Under the pieces are notes generated by a model, which made no database searches, was not told where the DNA came from, and saw only the letters and a program-made list of their open reading frames with translations. The position numbers and the translations under genes were made by a program. Positions 9,974-19,560 of a stretch of 33,974 bases of DNA are shown in pieces. The stretch's first letter is position 1, and each line of letters begins with the position of its first letter. The stretch lies in NCBI GenBank assembly GCA_003560875.1, contig PWJQ01000052.1:1-33974 (forward strand), written 5' to 3'. This stretch comes from Methanomassiliicoccaceae archaeon (GTDB lineage Archaea > Thermoplasmatota > Thermoplasmata > Methanomassiliicoccales > Methanomethylophilaceae).

Positions 9974-10435
9974 TCACTCGAATTTTCCATCGAGCTCCAG
10001 AAGGTATTTCCTCAATTCGAATCCCTGTGAACGGTAGAAGGACATCACCGATTCGTTGCCGGGGGTGACCGTTAACCTGATCGCCCTAGCATCCTGCGCC
10101 CTAAGCCATCCTATCGACCTGGTGAGCAGCTCCCCTCCGATGCCCTCCCGACGTCTCTCGGGATGGACATAGAAGGAGTCCAACCACCCAACCCGGTCCT
10201 CGCCTATGGTGCTCAGACAGTAACCCACCGCCTCGCCGTCATCCTCCGCCAGAACGATCCAGATGCTCCCGCCTGCCGCTCTTTTCCGTACGACTTCCAT
10301 CCTATTATCGAAAGTCACATCCACGTAATGGTGCTGGAAGGTGGTGGCGACATCCGCCAGCATGGACCGCAGGTCCTCCCATAGTCCGGCGATGGCCTGT
10401 AGCTCACTCCCGTCCCCCTCCCTGAAGAACACCAT
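9974..10435 (-). CDS. GNAT-family N-acetyltransferase
   Basis: GWLDSFYVHPERRREGIGGELLTRSIGWLRAQDARAIRLTVTPGNESVMSFYRSQGFE. Confidence 0.88.
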   Translation of the reverse strand: MVFFREGDGSELQAIAGLWEDLRSMLADVATTFQHHYVDVTFDNRMEVVRKRAAGGSIWIVLAEDDGEAVGYCLSTIGEDRVGWLDSFYVHPERRREGIGGELLTRSIGWLRAQDARAIRLTVTPGNESVMSFYRSQGFELRKYLLELDGKFE

Positions 10436-10506
10436 GTGACAAGTAAACGCTGGGATAATGATAAAGGTAATTAACCCGCTACTGAATCCAGTTGCAGGTG
10501 TGAGTT

Positions 10507-11841
10507 ATGTCCAACGATATAGGGGATAGGGTAAGGAGTGCCAAGGAGGCCTACATAAGGCTGATGTCCGAGAGCACCTCCCGCAAGGACAAGGCCCTGG
10601 GAGCCATGGCCGCGGCGCTCGATTCCGAGAGGGAGATCATAAAGGCCGCAAATGCCAAGGACATGCAGGCCGCCGAGCAGATGGTGGCCGAAGGCAGATT
10701 GACCTCTGCGCTCTTGAAGAGACTGAAGGTCGACGATGCCAAACTGGATGAGATGATAGCCGGAATCAACGATGTCATGCGCCTGCCCGATCCCGTGGGG
10801 AGGACCATGCAGGCCTTGGAGCTCGATGATGGCCTGGAGCTGTTCCAGGTCAGCACACCCATCGGTCTCATAGGGGTGATATTCGAGTCCCGGCCCGACG
10901 TTGTGCCGCAGATAATGGCTCTGTGTCTGAAGAGTGGTAACGCCACCATCTTCAAGGGCGGTAGCGAGGCCCGTGAATCAAACCGGGTGCTGTTCGATGT
11001 TCTGACCGATGCCATCGCCTCCGAGGGGTTGCCTTCCGAGGCCTTCCAGTTGATGGAGACCCGGGACGATGTGACCGGCATGTTGGACATGGACGCTTAC
11101 ATAGACCTGATAATACCCCGCGGTTCGAACGAGTTCGTCCGCTATATACAGGATAACACGAGGATACCCGTTCTCGGACATGCGGCGGGGATATGCCACG
11201 TCTACCTGGACATCGATGCCGACCCTGTGAAGGCCAAGGAGGTGGCGGTGGACTCCAAGGTCCAGTACGCGGCGGTGTGCAATGCGATGGAGACCCTCCT
11301 GGTGCACAAGGGATTATCCGCTGACCTTCTTTCATCCATAGCCACTGAGCTTTCCGAGAAAGGTGTCGAACTACGTTGCGACCATGCCTCCAAGGAAACA
11401 CTCTCCGAGGCAGGTGTTTCAGTCCAGGATGCCGATGAGGAAGATTGGGACACCGAGTACAACGAACTCATACTATCGGTTAAAACGGTCGATTCGCTGC
11501 CGGATGCGATAGCCCACATAAACACCCACGGTTCCGGTCACACGGACTGCATAGTGACTGAGGACGCCGACTCCGCCCTGACCTTCGTGGGTATGGTCGA
11601 TTCATCGAGTGTCATGCTGAACGCATCCACACGTTTCGCCGACGGATTCCGTTACGGCAAGGGCGCCGAGGTGGGTATAAGCACCAATAAGATCCACGCC
11701 CGTGGTCCGGTGGGGATGGAGGGGCTGATGATATACAAATACGTCCTGTTGGGCCAGGGTCATGCCGTGAAGGACTATGCCGGTAAGGGAGCGAAAAGTT
11801 TCTCCCATAGGAACCTGTCCAAACACCTGGAGATCAAGTGA
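10507..11841 (+). CDS. proA: glutamate-5-semialdehyde dehydrogenase
   Basis: PIGLIGVIFESRPDVVPQIMALCLKSGNATIFKGGSEA, PRGSNEFVRYIQDNTRIPVLGHAAGICHVYLD, NASTRFADGFRYGKGAEVGISTNKIHARGPVG. Confidence 0.95.
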   Translation: MSNDIGDRVRSAKEAYIRLMSESTSRKDKALGAMAAALDSEREIIKAANAKDMQAAEQMVAEGRLTSALLKRLKVDDAKLDEMIAGINDVMRLPDPVGRTMQALELDDGLELFQVSTPIGLIGVIFESRPDVVPQIMALCLKSGNATIFKGGSEARESNRVLFDVLTDAIASEGLPSEAFQLMETRDDVTGMLDMDAYIDLIIPRGSNEFVRYIQDNTRIPVLGHAAGICHVYLDIDADPVKAKEVAVDSKVQYAAVCNAMETLLVHKGLSADLLSSIATELSEKGVELRCDHASKETLSEAGVSVQDADEEDWDTEYNELILSVKTVDSLPDAIAHINTHGSGHTDCIVTEDADSALTFVGMVDSSSVMLNASTRFADGFRYGKGAEVGISTNKIHARGPVGMEGLMIYKYVLLGQGHAVKDYAGKGAKSFSHRNLSKHLEIK

Positions 11842-11846
11842 GATAG

Positions 11847-12971
11847 ATGCGGACCGGGACCTTGGGAGAGATAGGCAGCGTAGTCATCAAGGTGGGGACG
11901 TCATCCATAACCAAGGACGACTTCCAGGTCGACAGCGAGTTCATGGACTCCGTCGCTCGACAGGTCAAGTGGATAAGGTCTCGGGGCATGGAGGCCATCG
12001 TCGTCACATCCGGGGCCATAGGCATAGGCCTGGATGCCATGAAGGTCAGGCCCAAGCCCAACGAGGTCCCCATACGGCAGGCGGCCGCCTCCGTGGGCCA
12101 GAGCATACTTATGCAGAAGTGGACGGAGAGCTTCGACAAGGTCGGCCTCAAGGTTGCCCAGGTGCTACTGACCTACGATTTCTACTCCGAACGTGTACGT
12201 TATCTCAATGTCCGGAACACCCTCAACACCCTGTTGGAGCATGGCGTCGTCCCCATCATCAATGAGAATGACGCCGTATGCATCAAGGAGATAGAGGCGG
12301 TCTTCGGTGATAATGACACATTGTCCGCCATGGTATCGAGCAAACTCGACAGCGACCTTCTGATAATACTCTCCGACGTCGACGGCCTGTACGACCGCAA
12401 CCCCAAACTGCATGCTGACGCCTCCCTGATATCCGAGGTGCATGCCATAGATGAGCACATCGAGTCTTTTGCTGGTAGACCAACGACGACCAAAGGCGTC
12501 GGCGGCATGAGGACCAAGATACAAGCGGCCCGCATATGCAACATGGCCGGTTGTCACATGGTCATAGCCAACCACTCCATCGATGACGTCATCATCAGGG
12601 TGCTCCAAGGGGAGGAGCTAGGTACCCTCTTCGTGGCCGATGGCGAGGTGAGAAGGATCAGGACCCGCTGGATACTGCTAGCGCATTCCAACGGGACCAT
12701 CGATGTGGACAAGGGCGCTTGTGAAGCCCTGACGGAAAGACATCTCGGACTGCTGCCCAGCGGAGTGAGGGATGTGGAGGGAGTCTTCAAGCGTGGTGAC
12801 GTGGTGGACATCCGCTGTGACGGCAGAGTCTTCGCCAAAGGGATAACGGACTACGACCACGATGAGCTGCGTAAGGTGAAAGGCGCGCACACCAACCGTA
12901 TCGAGTCCATTCTCGGGTACAAGAACTACGACAACGTGGTCAAGGGCGGTAACATCGCTCTCCTGCATTGA
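11847..12971 (+). CDS. proB: glutamate 5-kinase with C-terminal PUA domain
   Basis: [87 protein letters not shown]; C-terminal PUA-like region; 5 nt after proA. Confidence 0.95.
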   Translation: [374 protein letters not shown]

Positions 12972-13328
12972 TCAGAGCTTACAGGACGAACAGTCCTGGT
13001 CCTTGCAGTCCAGGTTGTCGATCATCCATCTCAGTGCCCAGGCCTTGAGGTCCTTGATTATGTCTATGACCTCCTCCCCCGGGGCGGTCAGAATGTACTC
13101 GACCTTGACAGGGACCGATCCCGCGTCCACATGTCGTACGACGAGGCCCTGTTCCTCAAGTTCCTTCAACCTCGTGGTCAGAACCTTGGATGTGATTCCT
13201 TCCAGGCTGTTCCTCAGTTCTCCGAACCTTCTCCTGCCGCCTCCTTTGTAGAGCTCCAGGAGTATGAGCATGGCCCACTTCCTCCCTAGGTACTCCAAGG
13301 TCATGTTGACAGTACATCCTTGCTTCAC
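12972..13328 (-). CDS. HxlR-family winged-helix transcriptional regulator
   Basis: CTVNMTLEYLGRKWAMLILLELYKGGGRRRFGELRNSLEGITSKVLTTRLKELEEQGLVVR. Confidence 0.9.
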   Translation of the reverse strand: MKQGCTVNMTLEYLGRKWAMLILLELYKGGGRRRFGELRNSLEGITSKVLTTRLKELEEQGLVVRHVDAGSVPVKVEYILTAPGEEVIDIIKDLKAWALRWMIDNLDCKDQDCSSCKL

Positions 13329-13364
13329 GGTTACCTTTGAGAAACTCCGGGGTACTTATAGTCT

Positions 13365-13399
13365 GGTATACATTGTATATCTTGTATCAATAAGATACC
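13365..13399. promoter_or_regulatory. candidate operator between hxlR-like and hcp genes
   Basis: GGTATACATTGTATATCTTGTATCAATAAGATACC: outer GGTAT/ATACC inverted ends and three GTAT units at 9-bp spacing (13366, 13375, 13384). Confidence 0.4.
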
Positions 13400-13420
13400 A
13401 TTACACGAGGAGGCAAAGAC

Positions 13421-15013
13421 ATGTACTGTTACCAATGTGAGGAGACCGGAGGAGGGAAAGGTTGCACCAAGGGCGGAGTCTGTGGCAAGACCGTCGAGGT
13501 GGCCGAGCTCCAGGACGTGCTGATACACGTCCTGAAGGGCATTTCCAACCGCACCCTGGAAACCGGCTCCACCAAAATCGTGGACGACTTCATAGTCGAA
13601 TCACTTTTCTCGACCATAACCAACGTCAACTTCGACCCTGATCATTTCACCGCCCGGATATGGGAGGCCTTGGACCTCAGGGATTCGATTCCCTTAGAAG
13701 GAGAGGGGCCGGAAGCGGCCTCATGGAGACCGAGCGACGACGGCGAACTGAAGGCCAGGGCTCAGGAAGTCGGGGTCATGTCCACTGAGAACGAGGACGT
13801 CAGGTCGCTGCGCGAGCTGATGGTCTACGGATTGAAGGGTATAGCCGCATACTACAGCCACGCCAATGTGCTCGGTTTCGAGGATGAGGAGATCACCACC
13901 TTCATACGTGAGGCCCTGGCCTCTACCCTGCAGGACCTCTCGGTCGCAGAGATGGTGGAACTGAACATGAAATGCGGATCGATGGGGGTCAAGACCATGG
14001 CCCTTCTCGATGAGGCCAATACCAGCACCTACGGGCATCCCGAGGTCACCGCCGTGGACATAGGCGTCCGCGACAGACCGGGGATACTGGTCACCGGTCA
14101 TGACCTGAAGGATCTGGAGATGCTTCTGGAGCAGACCAAGGGCAAGGGCGTCGACGTGTACACCCACGGCGAGATGCTCCCCTGTAACGCCTATCCGGCG
14201 TTCAAGGAATATGACAACCTCGTCGGAAATTACGGAGGGTCATGGTGGCGTCAGAAGGAGGAGTTCGACAGTTTCAACGGTCCGGTCTTGCTGACCACCA
14301 ACTGCCTCGTCCCTCCCAAGGACAGTTATTCGGAGCGCATATTCATGACCGGCACCGTCGGCTTCCCCGGACTTAAGAGGATCGAGGCCGATGAGGGCGG
14401 TTACAAGGACTTCACCCCGTTGATCGAGATGGCTCTGACCTCTCAGTCGCCCCAGAAGCTGGAAGATGGTGAGTTGACCATCGGCCTAGCCCGCAACGTT
14501 CTAGCAGCCAGCGCCGAGAAGTTGCTGGAGATGGTCTCCCAAGGTAAGATCCGCCGCTTCATGGTCATGGCCGGTTGCGACGGCAGGAACAAGGAGAGAC
14601 AGTATTACACTGACTTCGCCAAGGCTCTACCCGAGGATGTCATCATCCTCACAGCGGGATGTGCGAAGTACCGTTACAACAAGTTGCCTTTGGGGGACAT
14701 AGAAGGCATTCCGCGCGTCGTGGACGCTGGGCAGTGCAACGACTCCTACTCCCTGGTCGCGACCGCTATAGCTTTGGCCGAGGCCTTGGGCGTCGGCGTC
14801 AACGAACTTCCCATATCCTACAACATAGCATGGTATGAGCAGAAGGCGGTCTTGGTGCTGTTGGCGCTTCTGAGCCTCGGTGTCAAGGACATCACGCTGG
14901 GCCCGAGGTTACCCGCCTTCGTCTCCCCTGCAGTGTTGGACGTCCTGATCAAGGAGTTCAACATCCGTAAGAACAGTGATGTCGATGAGGACATGAGGAT
15001 CCTCCTACCGTGA
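13421..15013 (+). CDS. hcp: hybrid cluster protein (hydroxylamine reductase family)
   Basis: N-terminal [23 protein letters not shown] cluster motif; [65 protein letters not shown]. Confidence 0.93.
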   Translation: [530 protein letters not shown]

Positions 15014-15022
15014 GATGATGGT

Positions 15023-15817
15023 ATGAGAAGGGACATAATCAACATCGACCCCGATCTCTGCACCGGCTGCGGGGATTGTGTACAGGCATGCCCCGAGGGG
15101 GCGATCCAACTGGTGGACGGCAAGGCCCGACTGGTAGCGGACAACTACTGTGACGGCCTGGGGGCCTGTGTCGGGGAGTGCCCCGAAGGGGCCATATCGG
15201 TGGATGCCCGCGAGAGCGAGCCCTATGATGAGAGGAGGGTGATGGACAACATCATCCCCCAAGGGGATGAGATGGTGAGGCTCCATCTCCGTCATCTGAA
15301 GGACCATGGCGCCAAGCAATGGCTGCAGGAGGCTCTGTCATATCTTGAGGAGAAGGGCATACCCGCTCCCAAGGCATGGGACACAGAGGAATCCCAGGAC
15401 TGCTCATGTCTCACCATCCACCCTCCATCCGCCTCCTCCGAAGACGTGCAATGGCCTATCCAGTTGCAGCTTGTACCGGTACGGGCTCCCTTCCTCAAAG
15501 GGAAGGAGCTTCTGCTGGCGGCGAACTGTTCCGGCTTCGTGCGTGAAGGAATAAAGGAATTGTACGGTAAGGCCGCCGCATTGGTGACCGCCTGTCCCAA
15601 ACTTGACAGGGACGTGCCGCTATACGCCGAGAAGATAGCCGCCATAGTGGATGATGGCGGCGTCACGGGGATAACCGTCGTAACGATGGAGGTCCCCTGC
15701 TGTCGGGGGTTGGTCAAACTCGTCCAGGATGCGCGGGTTCAGGCATCCCGGAAAGTCCCAGTGACCCATGTCACCCTGTCCCGTGCCGGCGAGGTCCTGT
15801 CCATGAAGAGGCTTTAA
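15023..15817 (+). CDS. 4Fe-4S ferredoxin-domain protein, Hcp-associated
   Basis: CTGCGDCVQACPEGAI...CDGLGACVGECPEGAI; 10 nt after hcp on the same strand. Confidence 0.85.
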   Translation: MRRDIINIDPDLCTGCGDCVQACPEGAIQLVDGKARLVADNYCDGLGACVGECPEGAISVDARESEPYDERRVMDNIIPQGDEMVRLHLRHLKDHGAKQWLQEALSYLEEKGIPAPKAWDTEESQDCSCLTIHPPSASSEDVQWPIQLQLVPVRAPFLKGKELLLAANCSGFVREGIKELYGKAAALVTACPKLDRDVPLYAEKIAAIVDDGGVTGITVVTMEVPCCRGLVKLVQDARVQASRKVPVTHVTLSRAGEVLSMKRL

Positions 15818-15826
15818 AATTCTTAC

Positions 15827-16888
15827 TCAAACCTTACCCAGCATCATATCCAGGGCCTCATCGTCGGTGACAAGGAAGGCATCGACACCCGCGACAGCAA
15901 GGCAAGCCACCAGCCCGGGGCTGGTGCAGGCCACCTTCCTCCCTCTCATCTCGTCCTTGAATGACAGGGGGCATCGATCGACGTTGACCCTCCCTCTGCA
16001 TCCGAGGACCTCCCCCGTCTTGGGGCTCTTGTCCGAGCACAAAGCGGAGATGAAGAACCAGGTCATTATGCCGACCGGACGGTCAGCCAGAGCACGGGCC
16101 CATCCATTCACTTCCTGTTCAGATAGGTGGGGGCAACCGAGTATGAGGAGGTCGGCGTCCAAACGGCCATCGGACCCTGTGGCTATCTGGGAGGAATATA
16201 TAGCCTCCACACCGTCCGGCGCCCTTCGTTCCGGGGCGACATGGAACAGAGGCATGTCCCCTTGGCAATTTATGGCGAACGCTAGTTTCTTGAAGCCCCC
16301 GAGACCGACCCTCAGACCGCAGATTTGAGGGACCTCCCCCGACAACGACGCTGATATCCCCGCTCCCAATGCCGCCAGATCGACTTCGGGGGTATCGATC
16401 AGCACTGCAACCGTTGCCCGTCTACCCTCATCCCGATGAAGGCCCCTTTCCGGAGTGAGGCCGCTGACGGCAGATGCCAGCGCATCCTCATAGCTCTCCA
16501 TCTCGCTCCTCGCCCCCAAGGCGGAGTTCACGAAGGCGCAGGCCGCCCTGCCGCCCCAGGCGACTACACTGTCACGGGACACGGTCTGCCCACAGAGATA
16601 GGGGGTGCAGGTCCGGACATCCAACAGTCCGGTCGGTAAAGGGCTTCCATCCGTCAAGGGGCGACCGGGGTTCAGGCTGCATCTGGTGGCCAGACCTTCG
16701 CTGCCCAGGGAGAGTATACGGTCCCTCCTCGATGCCACATCCCAGTCCGGTATGTGTACCGATGCAACAGGGAGCAGTCCCGGCGAATCGAACTCATCAC
16801 CTAGTCGCACAAGCCTCGCCAAAGCCCAAGCCAAAGGCTCCCCCATCTCGCCTTCGAGGCATCGCTCCTGCCCATTGGTCAGATGCAT
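15827..16888 (-). CDS. aconitase X (AcnX) large-subunit family protein
   Basis: MHLTNGQERCLEGEMGEPLAWALARLVRLGDEF, CTPYLCGQ...VAWGGRAACAFVNSALGARS, GCPHLSEQE, VNVDRCPL match the AcnX layout. Confidence 0.78.
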   Translation of the reverse strand: MHLTNGQERCLEGEMGEPLAWALARLVRLGDEFDSPGLLPVASVHIPDWDVASRRDRILSLGSEGLATRCSLNPGRPLTDGSPLPTGLLDVRTCTPYLCGQTVSRDSVVAWGGRAACAFVNSALGARSEMESYEDALASAVSGLTPERGLHRDEGRRATVAVLIDTPEVDLAALGAGISASLSGEVPQICGLRVGLGGFKKLAFAINCQGDMPLFHVAPERRAPDGVEAIYSSQIATGSDGRLDADLLILGCPHLSEQEVNGWARALADRPVGIMTWFFISALCSDKSPKTGEVLGCRGRVNVDRCPLSFKDEMRGRKVACTSPGLVACLAVAGVDAFLVTDDEALDMMLGKV

Positions 16889-16893
16889 GGTCC

Positions 16894-17553
16894 CTAGTCT
16901 GTCATCGGTTTACGGAGTACGACCTCGTACAGTTTCTTGACGAAGGGTGGCGAGGTGTCTTCAAATTCCACTATACGCTCTATCAGATACCCTTCCGCCA
17001 ACCTCCTTATCTTCTCCTCGGTGAAGAAATGGACCACGAAGCCCATGGGGTTCTGCCACATATCCTCGCCGACGGAAAGGAACTTCCCGTAATGGGGGTC
17101 GTTGTCATTACGGACGGAGTATATGTTCAAACCACCTGGCCTTAGGATACGGAGACACTCTTTGAGGCCGAAGGAGACGTCCTCCTCGCTGAGTTCCATA
17201 GTGAAGAGCATGTGGGAGTAAACAGCATCGAAGCTGGCGTCCGGAAATGGCAACGGTCTTCTGACATCATGGACGCCCAGGGTCATGGTCGCACCCTCGT
17301 CCTCGGCCTTCTCCGCCAATTGCATTATGGCCTGTTGGGAATAGTCGATGGCCCAGACCTCGAAACCCTCGCTGGCGAGGAATATGGCATCCCTTCCCTG
17401 CCCGCAACCTATCTCCAAGACCTTTTTGCAACCCTCCTTCTTGAGCAACTCGGTCGCTGAAAGGGCCAACTCACTAGGCTCGTTACCAAAGAAGTCCTCC
17501 GCTTTGGCGTAGGTACCTTCCCACTGTTCCTTCTGATTCTTCTTGTCTTCCAT
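16894..17553 (-). CDS. class I SAM-dependent methyltransferase
   Basis: KVLEIGCGQGRDAIFLASEGFEVWAIDYSQQAI, FDAVYSHMLF. Confidence 0.85.
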   Translation of the reverse strand: MEDKKNQKEQWEGTYAKAEDFFGNEPSELALSATELLKKEGCKKVLEIGCGQGRDAIFLASEGFEVWAIDYSQQAIMQLAEKAEDEGATMTLGVHDVRRPLPFPDASFDAVYSHMLFTMELSEEDVSFGLKECLRILRPGGLNIYSVRNDNDPHYGKFLSVGEDMWQNPMGFVVHFFTEEKIRRLAEGYLIERIVEFEDTSPPFVKKLYEVVLRKPMTD

Positions 17554-17574
17554 ACTCTCACCGTTTCAGGCGCT

Positions 17575-18279
17575 TCATACTTTGACGCGGGATTTCGGTA
17601 TCGGCCCCTCGGCGAGGTCGGCCATAGCATCCATGACGGCCGGGAAGCTCGAGGACGGTATTCCCAACAACATCTCCTCCGGTGCCATATCGGTGGACTT
17701 GCGACAGCCGAAGCATCCTAGAGAGATGTTCGGCGAACCGGTCAGATAGGGTTTGGCGGTCGAATCAGCACAGGCCGCTTGGACTGACGCCATGTCCAGA
17801 CTCGATCTTCCGCCCTCGGAGTAAGTGTCAGCGACGGGAAGCAACCAATAGATCTGTTCCGGCGTTCCAGTGACCACGATCACATCAGGTAAGCCCTGGA
17901 ACATGCTCAGCGGAGCGACCACGGTCGCGGCGACGCTGCCGGCTTCCAAAGAGGGCGAAACATCAATCGTATTCGCCGCTGCGGCCGGAGCCCCGTAAAG
18001 TCCCATGTTGCTATGGAACTCCCCTGACTTCACATTGTCCGCCAAAGGGACCATCCCCAAAGCCGCCGCACCGATGCCACACATCTGTTTGTCGGCCGGA
18101 ACCACCATAGCCTCTCCTTTGCGCGCCCGCATTATGGATTGACAGTGTCTCACTGGCGCCTCCACCTCCTGACACCAGGAGGTGGTATCGGCACCCGCTT
18201 TCACCAAACTGATGCCCACGGGCTCGTTTTCGAGGCCCAAGGCATCCACTAGAGTCTTTGAGTGTTCTGCATATCCCAT
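17575..18279 (-). CDS. DUF169-family protein
   Basis: Start MGYAEHSKTLVDALGLENEPVGISLVKAG (upstream part of the listed ORF runs into the tRNA); RHCQSIMRARKGEAMVVPADKQMCGIGAAALGM and GCFGCRKSTDMAPEEMLLGIP. Confidence 0.75.
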   Translation of the reverse strand: MGYAEHSKTLVDALGLENEPVGISLVKAGADTTSWCQEVEAPVRHCQSIMRARKGEAMVVPADKQMCGIGAAALGMVPLADNVKSGEFHSNMGLYGAPAAAANTIDVSPSLEAGSVAATVVAPLSMFQGLPDVIVVTGTPEQIYWLLPVADTYSEGGRSSLDMASVQAACADSTAKPYLTGSPNISLGCFGCRKSTDMAPEEMLLGIPSSSFPAVMDAMADLAEGPIPKSRVKV

Positions 18280-18361
18280 GAATATCAGGTAAAAATTTCC
18301 ATGTTCTGTTGATAATGGTTTGTAATTTGATAGAAAACATAACGATTGATTAGAAGGATGG

Positions 18362-18434
18362 TGGGCCCGGCCGGATTTGAACCGGCGATCTACGCCTTGT
18401 AAGGGCGTCATCATAACCCCTAGACCACGGGCCC
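18362..18434 (-). tRNA. tRNA-Val (anticodon TAC)
   Basis: Reverse complement GGGCCCGTGGTCTAGGGGTTATGATGACGCCCTTACAAGGCGTAGATCGCCGGTTCAAATCCGGCCGGGCCCA folds as a cloverleaf; anticodon loop CTTACAA. Confidence 0.95.
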
Positions 18435-18663
18435 TTCAGTCCGCTTTAATCGTGATGAGGTATTAAAACATAATGCAAACATGGCCTGGACTCCATATCC
18501 AAACCTCTCGCAGCGCCCGGGATCTTCTGCTTGATTGAAAATGACATACTTCTACGTATTTCGTATTATTTCAGGTTAATATTCGCCTTAGTGGGACATG
18601 TATAGTTGCAAAACATCAATATAATAATTATTTCGTAAAAACAATGATTATTTCCGCATCAAG

Positions 18664-18672
18664 TTTAAATAA
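18664..18672 (+). promoter_or_regulatory. TATA-box-like element for the usp-symporter transcript
   Basis: TTTAAATAA about 95 nt upstream of the ATG at 18765. Confidence 0.5.
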
Positions 18673-18764
18673 CTCCTTTTTTGTAGATACCTTTTGAGCA
18701 CCCTACCGCCCTATTGGTGAGAACCCGCGGGGTCCGTTGGGTGACTACGGAACGGAGCTGATAC

Positions 18765-19550
18765 ATGACAAACGAACGAGATGCGGATAATCCGTTGCGA
18801 GAAAGGAGAATCCTCCTGGCTTCCGACGGGTCGATGCCCGCAATCGCCGCCACTAAGAAGGCGATCGATTTGGCAATCCTCATGGATGCCGTGGTCTACG
18901 TGACCACGGTTCCGGAGAGGACGCCATTGACGATCCTGGAACAGATGGGCGAGCAGGTTGAGGATTCCCGCTACACTGGTCAGATGGCCGACGGTCCCGA
19001 GGTGGCCCGTGAATACGGCCTTTTGAACGATGTGGAGGTCAGGGAGTTGCCGATGGGTGCCGGGCCGATCGTCGGTTCCATCCTCAAGGCGGCCGAGGAG
19101 ATCCAGCCCGATATGATAGTGCTGGGTAACTCCGGTCGTGGCGGATGGGAGAGGTTGACCCTCGGCAGCGTCGCCGAGGGCGTCATGCGCCACTCCCCTT
19201 TCCCGGTCACCATGACCAAGGGATGGGACAAGGATGAACTGGGCGATCTACTGGCGATAGCAAAGGGCCTGATACGGCCCTCCATGGATTTCACCCGTGA
19301 GGCGAAGGTCGGTAGGATACCGGTGTCGGAACTCAATCTGGGCAGGAGGCTGGCAGTCTCATTCCTGGCATTGCTGACATTCCTGATACCATACTTCGGC
19401 TTGGGAATACTGAACACATTCTATCCGGAAATAGCGATGACCGTGGTCTTCGGTAGTTTCACCATAGCCATACTGTGGATAATGGCGCTGTTCCCCCTCG
19501 GTATGTTGACCGGGTTAGGGTTCCACCGGATAGCGAGCGCGTACGACTGA
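18765..19550 (+). CDS. UspA-domain protein fused to a C-terminal two-helix membrane domain (DUF485-like)
   Basis: Usp: RRILLASDGSMPAIAATKKAIDLA...DMIVLGNSGRGGWERLTLGSVAEGVMRHSPFPVTM; C-terminus RRLAVSFLALLTFLIPYFGLGILNTFYPEIAMTVVFGSFTIAILWIMALFPLGMLTGLGFHRIASAYD. Confidence 0.82.
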   Translation: MTNERDADNPLRERRILLASDGSMPAIAATKKAIDLAILMDAVVYVTTVPERTPLTILEQMGEQVEDSRYTGQMADGPEVAREYGLLNDVEVRELPMGAGPIVGSILKAAEEIQPDMIVLGNSGRGGWERLTLGSVAEGVMRHSPFPVTMTKGWDKDELGDLLAIAKGLIRPSMDFTREAKVGRIPVSELNLGRRLAVSFLALLTFLIPYFGLGILNTFYPEIAMTVVFGSFTIAILWIMALFPLGMLTGLGFHRIASAYD

Positions 19551-19560
19551 GGTGTGAAAT

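Noticed and set aside
13366-13392. Short regular repeats as CRISPR
   Set aside because: Only 4-bp units at 9-bp period; no CRISPR array or cas genes seen anywhere in the window.
13421-15013. Could this be the missing CODH catalytic subunit
   Set aside because: Signature [15 protein letters not shown] and overall sequence are those of hybrid cluster protein, a distant CODH relative, not CooS/CdhA.
18280-18414. Upstream extension of the DUF169 ORF
   Set aside because: Runs into the tRNA-Val gene; the conserved start is MGYAEHSK at 18279.
18697-18765. Fluoride (crcB) riboswitch upstream of usp
   Set aside because: A GCTGAT stretch near the ATG resembles part of the motif, but the conserved GATG-containing 5' half is absent.
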